A stretch of 64,000 nt of DNA, taken from the NCBI RefSeq assembly GCF_030542965.1, contig NZ_JAUAOA010000022.1:1-64000 (forward strand), read 5' to 3'. Positions 8,418 through 16,049 of this stretch are shown one piece after another; position 1 is the first letter of the stretch, and every line of letters begins with the position of its first letter. This DNA is from Azotosporobacter soli. Lineage in GTDB: Bacteria > Bacillota > Negativicutes > SG130. A program made the translations under genes and the position numbers. The notes under the pieces were generated by a model that had not been told where the DNA came from, did no database searches, and saw nothing but the letters and a program-made list of their open reading frames with translations.

Positions 8418-8878
8418 ATGCCATACACCCGGGCCTGCACAGATTTCGTTAGATCGCTTGGATGGATTAAAATTTGACAACCGCGGATTCCGGCACTAAC
8501 CGCAATGAAAGGCCATTCATCAAGACTCTCATCCACATATACCGGATATGCTTTTTTCGCCCCTAAGGGCGAAACGCCGCCTCGAATATAGCCAGTTAAT
8601 TTTTGTACATCTTTTAAAGGAACCATGTCCACCTTCTTATTTCCGCTATAAGAGGCCAGCGCTTTAAGATCGAGTTCCCGTCCCCCAGGAATGACCGCCA
8701 TAAGGACACCGCTTTTATCGCCTTCGACGACGAGCGTCTTAAACACCTGTTCCAGAGGCAGGCCTACTTTAGCAGCCACATTTTCCGCGCCTAAATCCTC
8801 TTCATCGACCGGATATTCCTTTAATTCGTACAAAATATTCATGCTATCCAATATACGCGCTGCATTTGTTTTTTTCAT
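8408..8878 (-). CDS. ybaK: Cys-tRNA(Pro) deacylase, YbaK/EbsC family
   Basis: A 156-residue YbaK-family protein, which in characterised members hydrolyses Cys-tRNA(Pro) formed in error by prolyl-tRNA synthetase. It shows the family's KTLVVEGD segment, the AVIPGGRELDLKAL strand-helix region with the conserved lysines that follow, and the GYIRGGVSPLG and SAGIRGCQILIHPSDL motifs. Length and ends match the family. It overlaps the start of the B3/4-domain gene. A GC-rich hairpin (8921-8938) separates it from the regulator gene upstream, and GAGGA lies ahead of its ATG. Confidence 0.93.
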   Translation of the reverse strand: MKKTNAARILDSMNILYELKEYPVDEEDLGAENVAAKVGLPLEQVFKTLVVEGDKSGVLMAVIPGGRELDLKALASYSGNKKVDMVPLKDVQKLTGYIRGGVSPLGAKKAYPVYVDESLDEWPFIAVSAGIRGCQILIHPSDLTKSVQARVYGICR

Positions 8879-8920
8879 AAAAATGCGTCCTCCTCAAGTA
8901 GCCATGCTTTGTAATGAAAA

Positions 8921-8938
8921 TGCGCGGTCGCCCGCGCA
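8921..8938 (-). terminator. Hairpin after the TM1266-like regulator gene
   Basis: A TGCGCGG/CCCGCGCA stem with a three-base loop, followed on the minus strand by TTTTCATT. It would end or attenuate transcription from the regulator gene before ybaK. Confidence 0.55.
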
Positions 8939-8943
8939 CCTTT

Positions 8944-9210
8944 TCAAAAATCAAGCATCATTTGTTTTACTTTGACGTTCGGGATTCCCTGAAGGTCTTT
9001 TTCCAGTTGAGTGATCTCTGCCGCAGAGCCGACCAACTGCAACATGATCATTCCAGTGTTGGAGCACACGCCGCCATCCGGTTGTACGTCATGCAACCCT
9101 AAACGCACTTTGATATTGCAGCCGTAACGCGTCAGGACATCCTGTACGCGCGTCGCTGATTCGGTACGACGTTCTTGCGCGATCGCCATGATACTCGAAC
9201 AATTCTCCAT
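8944..9210 (-). CDS. TM1266-like small regulator (iron-only hydrogenase system regulator family)
   Basis: An 88-residue protein that fits the TM1266 family, named for its usual location beside [FeFe]-hydrogenase maturation genes. After a short Met-rich start come a VAIAQERRTES-like first strand, the VQDVLTRYGCNIKVRLGLHD segment and a closing LQGIPNVKVKQMML strand, giving an ACT/ferredoxin-like alpha-beta fold without a DNA-binding helix. GGAGGG seven bases ahead supports the ATG at 9210. No [FeFe]-hydrogenase gene is near it in this window; its neighbours are tRNA-editing genes. Its molecular role is unproven even in the family. Confidence 0.75.
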   Translation of the reverse strand: MENCSSIMAIAQERRTESATRVQDVLTRYGCNIKVRLGLHDVQPDGGVCSNTGMIMLQLVGSAAEITQLEKDLQGIPNVKVKQMMLDF

Positions 9211-9512
9211 AATAATCCCTCCAGCAAAATTTCTTCACTACTGGATAAATACTACCAGTACTGTTAAATTCCTGCTTTCCTCTGCAAATATCAGGCTGCA
9301 TTTCTTTTCTCTCCGCCAATCAATCCTTCAGCATTTTTCAATCGCTCACAAGAGACATTCGTTCTCTCTCATTGCATTATAATATCATAAAAATATTTAA
9401 ACTGTCTACTTCAACGAATAAAAGTTTCATTTATTACCATCAGCAGGATATTGAATGCTCAAGGCGAACTTTTAAGATTTATTATTCTTTTTATAAGCAG
9501 AGGTGACTTCTT
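9211..9512. other. Divergent intergenic region, regulator gene / nadE
   Basis: About 300 bases between two genes transcribed away from each other. It is A/T-rich near 9370-9500 and must carry promoters for both sides. A TATAAT-like block lies on the minus strand near 9376-9382, but no -35 hexamer sits at normal distance. I see no gene, tandem repeat or structured RNA. Confidence 0.5.
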
Positions 9513-11405
9513 TTGACAATTCGCATCGCTTTGGCGCAACTCGAAGTAATTCCCGGCCAGCCATTCCACAATACAAACGTCATGTTGTCTATGGTCGAAA
9601 CAGCCCGTTCCGCTAATGCCCAAATCATTGTTTTCCCTGAAATGTCAATCCCCGGTTACCTGCTCGGCGATACCTGGGAACAACCTGCTTTTTTACGTGA
9701 ATGCGAAGCCATGGGTAAACGCCTGGCAGCCGCCTCCAACGATATCTGCATTGTTTTCGGCAATGTCGCAATTGATTGGCAAAAGCATAATGACGACGGT
9801 CGGCCGCGCAAATATAACGCCTGCTTCATCGCACATCAGGGAACTTTTATCGGCGCCGATAACTTTCCCTATCCATATCGCATCAAAACGCTGCAACCGG
9901 ATTATCGCGAATTTGAAGATTCGAGACACTTTTACAGTTTACGCAAGCTTGCCTTGGAGCAAAATAAGACCGTCGCCGAACTGAGTCAGCCGGTCTACGT
10001 GTCTCTGGGAGACCGCCGCCTCTCGCTCGGTTGTCTGCTCTGTGAAGACGCCTGGACCGACGATTATGCCTTCCACCCATTAGAAGCGTTAGCGACAAAC
10101 GGACCGATCGACTTATTTTTAAATTTATCGAGCTCTCCCTATACGCAAAATAAAAATCAAAAACGCAACCGCGTTTTTTCCGCTCACGCCCGCCGTTTCA
10201 ATGCTCCGCTCCTTTACGTCAATAGCACCGGCATTCAAAACAACGGCAAAACCGTATATACCTTTGACGGCTGCAGCACCGCTTATCAGGTGGATGGCGA
10301 AATTGCCGCATACGTCCCCGCCTTCAGCTGCGACATCGCTTATTTTCCGTTCGGTATTCCGACGAAACCTTGCCAACTGCCAAAAGAGACTCCGACTGCC
10401 GAAATCTATCAGGCGCTGCGTTACGGAGTGGAGCGCTTCACAACCAGCCTTGGCATTAAACGCGTCGTTGTCGGCTTATCCGGGGGCATCGATTCCGCGC
10501 TTAGCGCCGCCTTTTATCAGCTCGTTCTTGGTCCTGACAACGTACTGCTTATAAACATGCCAAGCCGTTTCAATTCGGTAACGACTAAAAACTTATCGGC
10601 CGAGTTAGCCAATAATCTTGCCTGTCCTTATATGATCGTGCCAATCGAAGATTCGGTGGCGCACACCATAGATCAGCTTTCGCAAACGCCGATTCGCCAA
10701 GTCGGACGAAGCGAGGCGCAACATCTTTCGCTCTCCTCCTTCATGCAAGAAAACATACAGGCGCGCGACCGCAGCGCCCGAATACTATCCGCCGCGGCAG
10801 CAGCTTTTGGTGGAGCGTTTAGCTGCAACGCCAATAAAAGCGAAACAACAGTCGGCTATTCTACCTTGTATGGCGATCAATCCGGTTTTCTTGCTCTGTT
10901 GGCCGATTTGTGGAAACACCAGGTTTACGCTCTGGCCAATTATCTAAATGACGTTGTCTGGCAGCGCAAGATCATCCCGCAAGGCATCTTGGATTTGATT
11001 CCCAGTGCGGAGTTATCGATGGCCCAGGCTGTGGATGAAGGAAAAGGGGATCCTCTTTGTTATCCTTACCACGATTATCTCTTTCGCGCTTTCGTCGAAC
11101 GCTGGCAACGGGCTACACCGGAAGACATTCTGCTTTGGTACCAAAACGGCTCGCTTGAAAAAGAACTGGGTTGCCAGCCCGGTATCGTCGCTAGTCTGTT
11201 CGCAACACCGCAAGATTTCATCGCCGATCTTGAACGTTGGTGGAAGCAATACTGCGGCATGGGCGTTGCCAAACGCATCCAGGCGCCGCCCGTCATGGCC
11301 GTCAGCCGCCGCGCTTTCGGCTTCGATCACCGCGAAGCGCAAAATGGAGTCTACTTCACACAAGAATATCACCGCTTAAAAAACAGTATTCTTGCTCTTT
11401 CCTAG
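9513..11405 (+). CDS. nadE: Glutamine-dependent NAD+ synthetase
   Basis: A 630-residue two-domain enzyme that makes NAD+ from deamido-NAD+, ATP and glutamine. Residues about 1-270 form a nitrilase-like glutaminase with the expected Glu in FPEMSIPGYL, a Lys in the RKYNA region and the catalytic Cys in LLCEDAW. Residues about 290-630 form the synthetase with the ATP P-loop LSGGIDSAL near residue 320. The start is TTG at 9513, set by AGAGGTGA at normal spacing and by the family's MTIRIALAQL-type N terminus. It is a single plus-strand gene with its own terminator. Confidence 0.95.
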   Translation: MTIRIALAQLEVIPGQPFHNTNVMLSMVETARSANAQIIVFPEMSIPGYLLGDTWEQPAFLRECEAMGKRLAAASNDICIVFGNVAIDWQKHNDDGRPRKYNACFIAHQGTFIGADNFPYPYRIKTLQPDYREFEDSRHFYSLRKLALEQNKTVAELSQPVYVSLGDRRLSLGCLLCEDAWTDDYAFHPLEALATNGPIDLFLNLSSSPYTQNKNQKRNRVFSAHARRFNAPLLYVNSTGIQNNGKTVYTFDGCSTAYQVDGEIAAYVPAFSCDIAYFPFGIPTKPCQLPKETPTAEIYQALRYGVERFTTSLGIKRVVVGLSGGIDSALSAAFYQLVLGPDNVLLINMPSRFNSVTTKNLSAELANNLACPYMIVPIEDSVAHTIDQLSQTPIRQVGRSEAQHLSLSSFMQENIQARDRSARILSAAAAAFGGAFSCNANKSETTVGYSTLYGDQSGFLALLADLWKHQVYALANYLNDVVWQRKIIPQGILDLIPSAELSMAQAVDEGKGDPLCYPYHDYLFRAFVERWQRATPEDILLWYQNGSLEKELGCQPGIVASLFATPQDFIADLERWWKQYCGMGVAKRIQAPPVMAVSRRAFGFDHREAQNGVYFTQEYHRLKNSILALS

Positions 11406-11410
11406 TAAAG

Positions 11411-11450
11411 AAAAGGGAATCGCTCATTTATCGAGCGATTCCCTTTTTTT
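11411..11450. terminator. Bidirectional terminator after nadE
   Basis: A 15-bp perfect stem (11411-11425 with 11433-11447) with a seven-base loop and a T run, between the convergent nadE and zinc-ribbon genes. Confidence 0.9.
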
Positions 11451-11737
11451 CAGCGGCGACGCCATTGCCAAAGCAACGCTGCCGCGCCCAGCATAAGCGC
11501 TAACGGCAAGGCGACAAGCAAGGCAGCCACAGCAACCGTTGCAATTACAAGCACACCGGCCCAACCTGACGGACGCCAGACAAAATGAACGCCGCTCGGT
11601 CTTGATCGCTGCGTTCTTTCTCTGGCGTTTTCCGTTGTATCGAGAGTAATTCCATGAAAAGCCTGATGCTCTTCTTGCGTCAGCGTACGAACACACTGGC
11701 ATTCCGAAAGTAAATTACCGCATTGTTCACAACGCAT
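11450..11737 (-). CDS. Small zinc-ribbon membrane protein of unknown function
   Basis: A 95-residue protein with an N-terminal CxxC-x(6)-CxC cluster (MRCEQCGNLLSECQC) that probably binds zinc, a charged middle, and a C-terminal hydrophobic region of about 35 residues that could form one long or two short membrane helices, ending in Arg residues. I do not recognise a named family. TAAGGAGG precedes the ATG. It follows the 510-residue unknown gene by 11 bases and ends in the nadE terminator, so the two are probably one transcript. Confidence 0.75.
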   Translation of the reverse strand: MRCEQCGNLLSECQCVRTLTQEEHQAFHGITLDTTENARERTQRSRPSGVHFVWRPSGWAGVLVIATVAVAALLVALPLALMLGAAALLWQWRRR

Positions 11738-11748
11738 AAAATGCCTCC

Positions 11749-13281
11749 TTAGAGAAACAATGATAAGATGAAGCCTTCTTCGCCCAAATAGCGTGGATCA
11801 AAAGCCTTCAATTTCAAACGCTGCGCCAGACGCATTCGATTTCTATACACGCGCGCAACATTCGCTGCAAAATCATCCGCCAGTTCACTGACGACAAAAT
11901 GCGATAAGCCGTTGATTTGCGCATAAGTACAAATCACAGCCGCCGCCCAGGCTTCCGGTTCCTTGATTTCCCTATCGTAATAATGGTTGAAATCCCGCCA
12001 TAAATTTTGCAAAAGCATAATGTCATGGCGCGAAAACCCATATTCCGGCCCGCGCTCATCAAGCAAGCTTACGACCACCGGCTCCGGCTCACGTTCACAC
12101 TTCGCCGCGGTCGGCAATTCATCGGCCGGACGAGTATGGATCGCGCAGCTGACTGTTACACGCGCCATTCCGGTAAGCGCTGTAATCGCATGCCGTATGA
12201 CAAGGGAATGCCTGCGCAAAAAAGCTGCTAAATCATTGCCTGCCTGTTGCTTGGAAAAGATGTCCGCCAGCTTGATCACTTCTTCTTTGATCCGACGCCG
12301 TAACGATTCACTGACTTCCAAATTTGTTACATAATTAATCATTAACATGCCGCGTGCAAAGACATGACCGAAAAACAACTGCCGTTTCAATTGATGCAAG
12401 GGAAATTCCGGCATGGGCAATTCAAATTTTTCTTCCGTAAACAAATTCACGCACTGCACCATTTCACCGTCTAGGGAACGGTCCACATAAAAGACCGTGA
12501 ACTTCGAGCTGAGTAAATCTTGCAAAATATGTGCTTCATCTTCGCTAATCCGCTCGCGATATTCTTTTTGAAAACGCTGCAGTGGCGTCATGTCATCGCT
12601 TAGCAAATGATAATCAAAAATGAAATAATCCCAAAAGCCTAGCCAAAATTCCTCTTCCTGTTCTTCCGGCATCGTATCGAACGGCCCCGTATAAAGATAC
12701 AATGCCCGATCAAAATCATCGGCAAAGGATTCTTTTTGAAAAAATCCGCCAATTTTAAGCATTAATACTTCAAGCGCTTCACCGACCAAGCGACCTACAT
12801 CATCCGCTGATAAAAGGCGCTCTTCCAAGCCGTTTGTCGGAAAAGTCAATTCTTCCAAGATATCGCTGATCTGTAAAAAACGTAATTTATTGCCGCCGGC
12901 AATTTTTTCCGCTGCCTCTTCCAGTGCTTCAGGATATACAAGCCACTCTCTCAATTCGGCATAGCGAAAAAAATCTTTCAGGACGGAAAAAAATTTACGT
13001 ACAGCCTTAATGTCCGATTTAATTCCTTTCGCCTGATTCGTAAGCCACCGTACCGCCATACTGAAATCTTGGCTCGTCATCTCATCTACTTCCGTCAAAT
13101 CGGCATGCAGCAAATACAAGATCAACCACTGTAACTGCTTCCATGTTTGCTGTAACGCCGCATCATTGTCGCCCTGCCATGCCCGATGACGCAAGAAACC
13201 CTCTACCCATTCCTGAGGCAAAAATATTTCGGCTTCTTCTTCATCATAAAAACGCTCTACGAGCGAATATACATTTTCCAT
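11749..13281 (-). CDS. Conserved-looking protein of unknown function (510 aa)
   Basis: An acidic 510-residue protein with no signal peptide or membrane helix. Residues about 40-115 (WLILYLLHADLTEVDEM ... RKFFSVLKDFFRYAELREWL) look like the helical SAM-like N-terminal domain of tyrosine recombinases, but no recombinase catalytic R-H-R-Y set follows. The middle (about 200-290) is rich in Trp, Phe and Glu. The C-terminal 90 residues (WAAAVICTYAQINGLSHFVVSELADDF ... RVYRNRMRL) look like a helix-turn-helix-bearing helical domain. AAGGAG precedes the ATG. It is divergent from the secreted-protein unit at 13419. I do not assign a function; the domain resemblances are by eye and weak. Confidence 0.75.
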   Translation of the reverse strand: MENVYSLVERFYDEEEAEIFLPQEWVEGFLRHRAWQGDNDAALQQTWKQLQWLILYLLHADLTEVDEMTSQDFSMAVRWLTNQAKGIKSDIKAVRKFFSVLKDFFRYAELREWLVYPEALEEAAEKIAGGNKLRFLQISDILEELTFPTNGLEERLLSADDVGRLVGEALEVLMLKIGGFFQKESFADDFDRALYLYTGPFDTMPEEQEEEFWLGFWDYFIFDYHLLSDDMTPLQRFQKEYRERISEDEAHILQDLLSSKFTVFYVDRSLDGEMVQCVNLFTEEKFELPMPEFPLHQLKRQLFFGHVFARGMLMINYVTNLEVSESLRRRIKEEVIKLADIFSKQQAGNDLAAFLRRHSLVIRHAITALTGMARVTVSCAIHTRPADELPTAAKCEREPEPVVVSLLDERGPEYGFSRHDIMLLQNLWRDFNHYYDREIKEPEAWAAAVICTYAQINGLSHFVVSELADDFAANVARVYRNRMRLAQRLKLKAFDPRYLGEEGFILSLFL

Positions 13282-13330
13282 AGCCTGTCCCCGCTCCTTT
13301 GTCCCCTTGCCACCTATTATACCATAATTG

Positions 13331-13339
13331 TGCTATAAT
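13331..13339 (+). promoter_or_regulatory. Extended -10 promoter for the 13419 unit
   Basis: TGCTATAAT is a perfect TGn extended -10. The only TTG-type -35 (13307-13312) is 21 bases away, too far, so the promoter probably relies on the extended -10. Confidence 0.65.
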
Positions 13340-13418
13340 ATTGCATATGGAAACAAGCGTCATCCCTTTTAAAGGACAGACACGTTCGTTTCTCAAACTA
13401 CTTCTTGAGGTGATTATT

Positions 13419-13928
13419 TTGTTTAAAAAGACCATCCTTATCGTACTTTGCCTATTTTTTAGCATGACATCCGGCGCGCTGGCCGCCTCCAGTGAAAATG
13501 CTCTTATGTCGGTAGCGCTCTACGTCGATAGCGGCGGACACTATGTCCCCGGCAGCGAATTATTGACAAAAGGTTTGAATGAAGTCATCCGCTATAAGTT
13601 AAATCTCCTGTTTCTCGGCAGCGAAGTCCTCTCCGGCAATGAGGTTTTACGCGGCTTAAACCGTGCCGGCATCACAAGCGGCCAGGATGCGACGACGGAA
13701 GCTTTAACCACTTACGGCTCTACCGCACATGTCAATAATGTCGTTCTATTGACCGTGCGTCCGCTTAGCATGGAGTTGGATGTCAAAGCATTCAATACTT
13801 CCGAGAATATGTTTATCGTCAATAAAACCGTCTCCCCGCCGGATGCGACCTCACTCTCCACCTTGGACACATTTTCAGACATGATCGGCCAGCAACTCGC
13901 GGAATTGTCCGGCCTATTAAAATCATAA
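13419..13928 (+). CDS. Small secreted protein of unknown function
   Basis: The frame gives 169 residues from a TTG start at 13419, preceded by GAGGTGA at eight bases. The product opens with a classic signal peptide (two Lys, a long hydrophobic core LIVLCLFFSM, then ALAA as cleavage site). The mature part (about 147 residues) has repeated alternations of NxVxxL and GSTAHVNNVVLLTVRP and resembles small periplasmic proteins that sense or bind, but I do not recognise a family. Upstream in-frame codons to 13299 would place the signal sequence internally, so they are rejected. A 26-codon gene follows after 16 bases and probably shares the transcript. Confidence 0.75.
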   Translation: MFKKTILIVLCLFFSMTSGALAASSENALMSVALYVDSGGHYVPGSELLTKGLNEVIRYKLNLLFLGSEVLSGNEVLRGLNRAGITSGQDATTEALTTYGSTAHVNNVVLLTVRPLSMELDVKAFNTSENMFIVNKTVSPPDATSLSTLDTFSDMIGQQLAELSGLLKS

Positions 13929-13944
13929 CAAAGGAGCCGCGCAC

Positions 13945-14025
13945 ATGTACGTAGGCGATATCGGAATTCTCGCAGCCATCTTCTTGATTATAGCTTATCT
14001 CTTTTGGGATCGTTTTACCGATTAA
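13945..14025 (+). CDS. 26-residue single-helix membrane peptide
   Basis: A very short frame, ATG at 13945 to TAA at 14025, with AAAGGAG nine bases ahead. The peptide starts MYVGDIG, continues with a hydrophobic helix of about 15 residues (ILAAIFLIIAYLF) and ends WDRFTD, the pattern of small single-pass membrane proteins that modulate larger ones. It sits between the secreted-protein gene and a strong terminator, so it is the last gene of that unit. No partner or function is known. The good ribosome site, clean stop and membrane pattern make coding likely. Confidence 0.6.
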   Translation: MYVGDIGILAAIFLIIAYLFWDRFTD

Positions 14026-14027
14026 CT

Positions 14028-14068
14028 AAAAAACAGCGGCAAAGCCTCACGCTTTGCCGCTGTTTTTT
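14028..14068. terminator. Bidirectional terminator between the small membrane peptide gene and znuB-like gene
   Basis: A perfect 18-bp stem (14028-14045 with 14051-14068), with A and T runs forming its base and a CTCAC loop. It serves the convergent plus unit and the minus znuB-like gene. Confidence 0.92.
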
Positions 14069-14874
14069 AGTTTGCTGCGCCCGATTCGACCCCAAAGCGA
14101 TGCAGCAATATACAACGCGACGCCCGTCATAACAATCGTGCCGCCCGGTGCGATGTTAAACTGAAACGCAGCCGTCAGACCGATAAATACGGAAGCCAAT
14201 GAAATCAATACGGAGGCCGCGATTGTTCGCCTGAAGCCGAGACCCAACGCATGCGCGGCTGCAACCGGTACAATCATCAATGCACTTACCAATAAGATTC
14301 CCACGACCATCATCCCACTTACAACGACAACAGCGGTAAGTACGCTGAAAACCAAATTGATCTTGTCAATCGGAACGCCGGCGACTTTTGCCACATCTTC
14401 GTCAAGCGACATTAAAAGCAGAGACTGAGTATATCTGTACATCAGCAGCATCACCACACATGTACAAGCGCTGATTAACGCCAAATCCGTATTCGTTACC
14501 GTCAGTATGCTGCCAAACAAAAAGTTCAACAACCCTGCACTGGGCATGCGCGTCATCGTACTGAAAATAATAGCCAGCGCAATGCCCGCATAAAAAAAGA
14601 CGGCTAAGCCCATATCTGCCAAATTCCGATGGCGCCGTCTGAGCCACTCAATCCCCAGCGCCCCCGCCAAGGTAAGCAGAAAAGCGCCAAAAGCCGGGTA
14701 CCAGCCTACCATATATCCGCCGGTCACTCCGGCAAACGCAATGTGACCAAGCCCATCGCCAATCATCGATTGACGCCGAAGCACGACAAAATTGCCAATC
14801 AAAGGGCAGGCCAGCGCAATTAATATGCCGGCAACCAACGCCCGCTGCAAAAAATCATATTGAAAAAACTCCAT
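14047..14874 (-). CDS. znuB: Metal ABC transporter permease, ZnuB-like
   Basis: A 275-residue ABC-3 family permease with about eight membrane helices, including the GDGLGHIAFAGV loop after helix 2 and the long VSALMIVPVAAAHAL segment that are family hallmarks. Such permeases import Zn2+ or Mn2+. The gene follows the ATPase gene by nine bases, and the pair follows a Fur-family regulator, which favours zinc and a Zur-type circuit. GAGGTGG lies ahead of the ATG. No solute-binding protein gene is in this cluster. Confidence 0.92.
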   Translation of the reverse strand: MEFFQYDFLQRALVAGILIALACPLIGNFVVLRRQSMIGDGLGHIAFAGVTGGYMVGWYPAFGAFLLTLAGALGIEWLRRRHRNLADMGLAVFFYAGIALAIIFSTMTRMPSAGLLNFLFGSILTVTNTDLALISACTCVVMLLMYRYTQSLLLMSLDEDVAKVAGVPIDKINLVFSVLTAVVVVSGMMVVGILLVSALMIVPVAAAHALGLGFRRTIAASVLISLASVFIGLTAAFQFNIAPGGTIVMTGVALYIAASLWGRIGRSKLKNSGKA

Positions 14875-14883
14875 GCGACCACC

Positions 14884-15600
14884 TCATCTCCCAGTATAAT
14901 ACCAGGAATGTTTTGTCTGAATATGGCTGAAATCAAAATTCTCGCTCTTGCCGTAAAAACAAAGGCCACGATTAATGCAGGCGACTTTTTTTGCATACTG
15001 TAAGGCTTTCTCCATATCATGTGAAATCATCACCACTGTAATACCCAAGTTTTGATTTAAATCCTTCAACAATTCATAAATACGCCCGCTTGCCTCGTAA
15101 TCGATTCCGCTGGTCGGCTCATCGAGCAGGAGAATCTGCGGATTTGCCGCGAGCGCCATCGCCACCATTACGCGCTGTTGCTGCCCGCCTGACAATTCAC
15201 CGATTCGGCGCGTCCGCAACGCCGTAGCACCAACCAATTCAAGCATATGACTGACAATATGGCGTTTTCCTTGGCGCGTATGATGACCTTTCACTGTGCC
15301 CAGCTCGACAATTTCTTCAACCGTCGCCGGAAATCCAGGCGTATGCGCACTGTATTGCTGCGGCACATAAGCAATCTGTCCCTGCCGTTGCGCCGCGCGC
15401 ATTTCCTCACCACTAATAACGATACGGCCAGCCTGCGGTTCCAGCAGACCGGCCATAATCTTTAACAAAGTGCTCTTGCCTGCACCATTCGGCCCGACGA
15501 CCACAACAAAATCGCCCGCCTCAATCGTCAGGCTAATATCTGAAAGAACGACTTGTTCATCATACGAAAAATCCACTGTTTCTAAGCATATATGCCCCAT
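14884..15600 (-). CDS. znuC: Metal ABC transporter ATPase, ZnuC-like
   Basis: A 238-residue ABC ATPase with Walker A GPNGAGKST, the LSGGQQQRV signature, Walker B ILLLDEPTSGID and the switch His (ISHDM). It energises the adjacent ABC-3 permease. The ATG is preceded by AAGGAG. Length and neighbours match ZnuC-type subunits rather than a general exporter. Confidence 0.92.
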   Translation of the reverse strand: MGHICLETVDFSYDEQVVLSDISLTIEAGDFVVVVGPNGAGKSTLLKIMAGLLEPQAGRIVISGEEMRAAQRQGQIAYVPQQYSAHTPGFPATVEEIVELGTVKGHHTRQGKRHIVSHMLELVGATALRTRRIGELSGGQQQRVMVAMALAANPQILLLDEPTSGIDYEASGRIYELLKDLNQNLGITVVMISHDMEKALQYAKKVACINRGLCFYGKSENFDFSHIQTKHSWYYTGR

Positions 15601-15612
15601 ATCCTGTCTCCT

Positions 15613-16035
15613 TTACTGCCGGCATGTCCGGCAGATCCCCATCAGTTCTAATTGATGGCGAACCAAATCATAGCCTCGCTCCTGTACTAAATTCACTAGC
15701 ACATCATCAATCGGGCAATAATCGATGCATTCTGTCTTTCCACAACGCAGACAAACCAGATGATGATGATGATCTCGCCCGGCTACTTCATAGCGGTTTC
15801 CCTCTTTGCCAACGCCGCCGATCGACGCTAAAAAGCCCAATTCTTCCAGCAGCTTGATATTTCGGTAAATGGTGTCCAGGCCCAGTTCTGGTTGTATCGC
15901 CTTCACCCTTTCCCAAACATCGTATGCCGTAAAACGGCTGCCCGCAACTGCTAAGACAGCCTCAATAATCGTTTGGCGCTGCTCTGTGATCCGACAACCC
16001 CGTCTCTTAAGTTCGCCTAGTATTTCTTGCAACAT
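15613..16035 (-). CDS. Fur-family metal regulator, probably Zur
   Basis: A 140-residue Fur-superfamily repressor: an N-terminal winged helix (RITEQRQTIIEAVL ... LGLDTIYRNIKLLEELGFL) and a C-terminal metal-binding dimer domain with HHHHLVCLRCGK and a closing CRTC, the two CxxC pairs that hold structural zinc. Position directly upstream of znuC/znuB suggests zinc sensing (Zur), but Fur or PerR function cannot be excluded from the sequence. GGAG is eight bases ahead of the ATG. It lies 14 bases after the ABC exporter gene, so all four may be one operon. Confidence 0.88.
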   Translation of the reverse strand: MLQEILGELKRRGCRITEQRQTIIEAVLAVAGSRFTAYDVWERVKAIQPELGLDTIYRNIKLLEELGFLASIGGVGKEGNRYEVAGRDHHHHLVCLRCGKTECIDYCPIDDVLVNLVQERGYDLVRHQLELMGICRTCRQ

Positions 16036-16049
16036 CAGGAAAACTCCTT

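Noticed and set aside
11749-13281. Tyrosine recombinase
   Set aside because: Only the helical N-terminal resemblance is present; the catalytic R-H-R-Y set is missing and no flanking repeats are seen.
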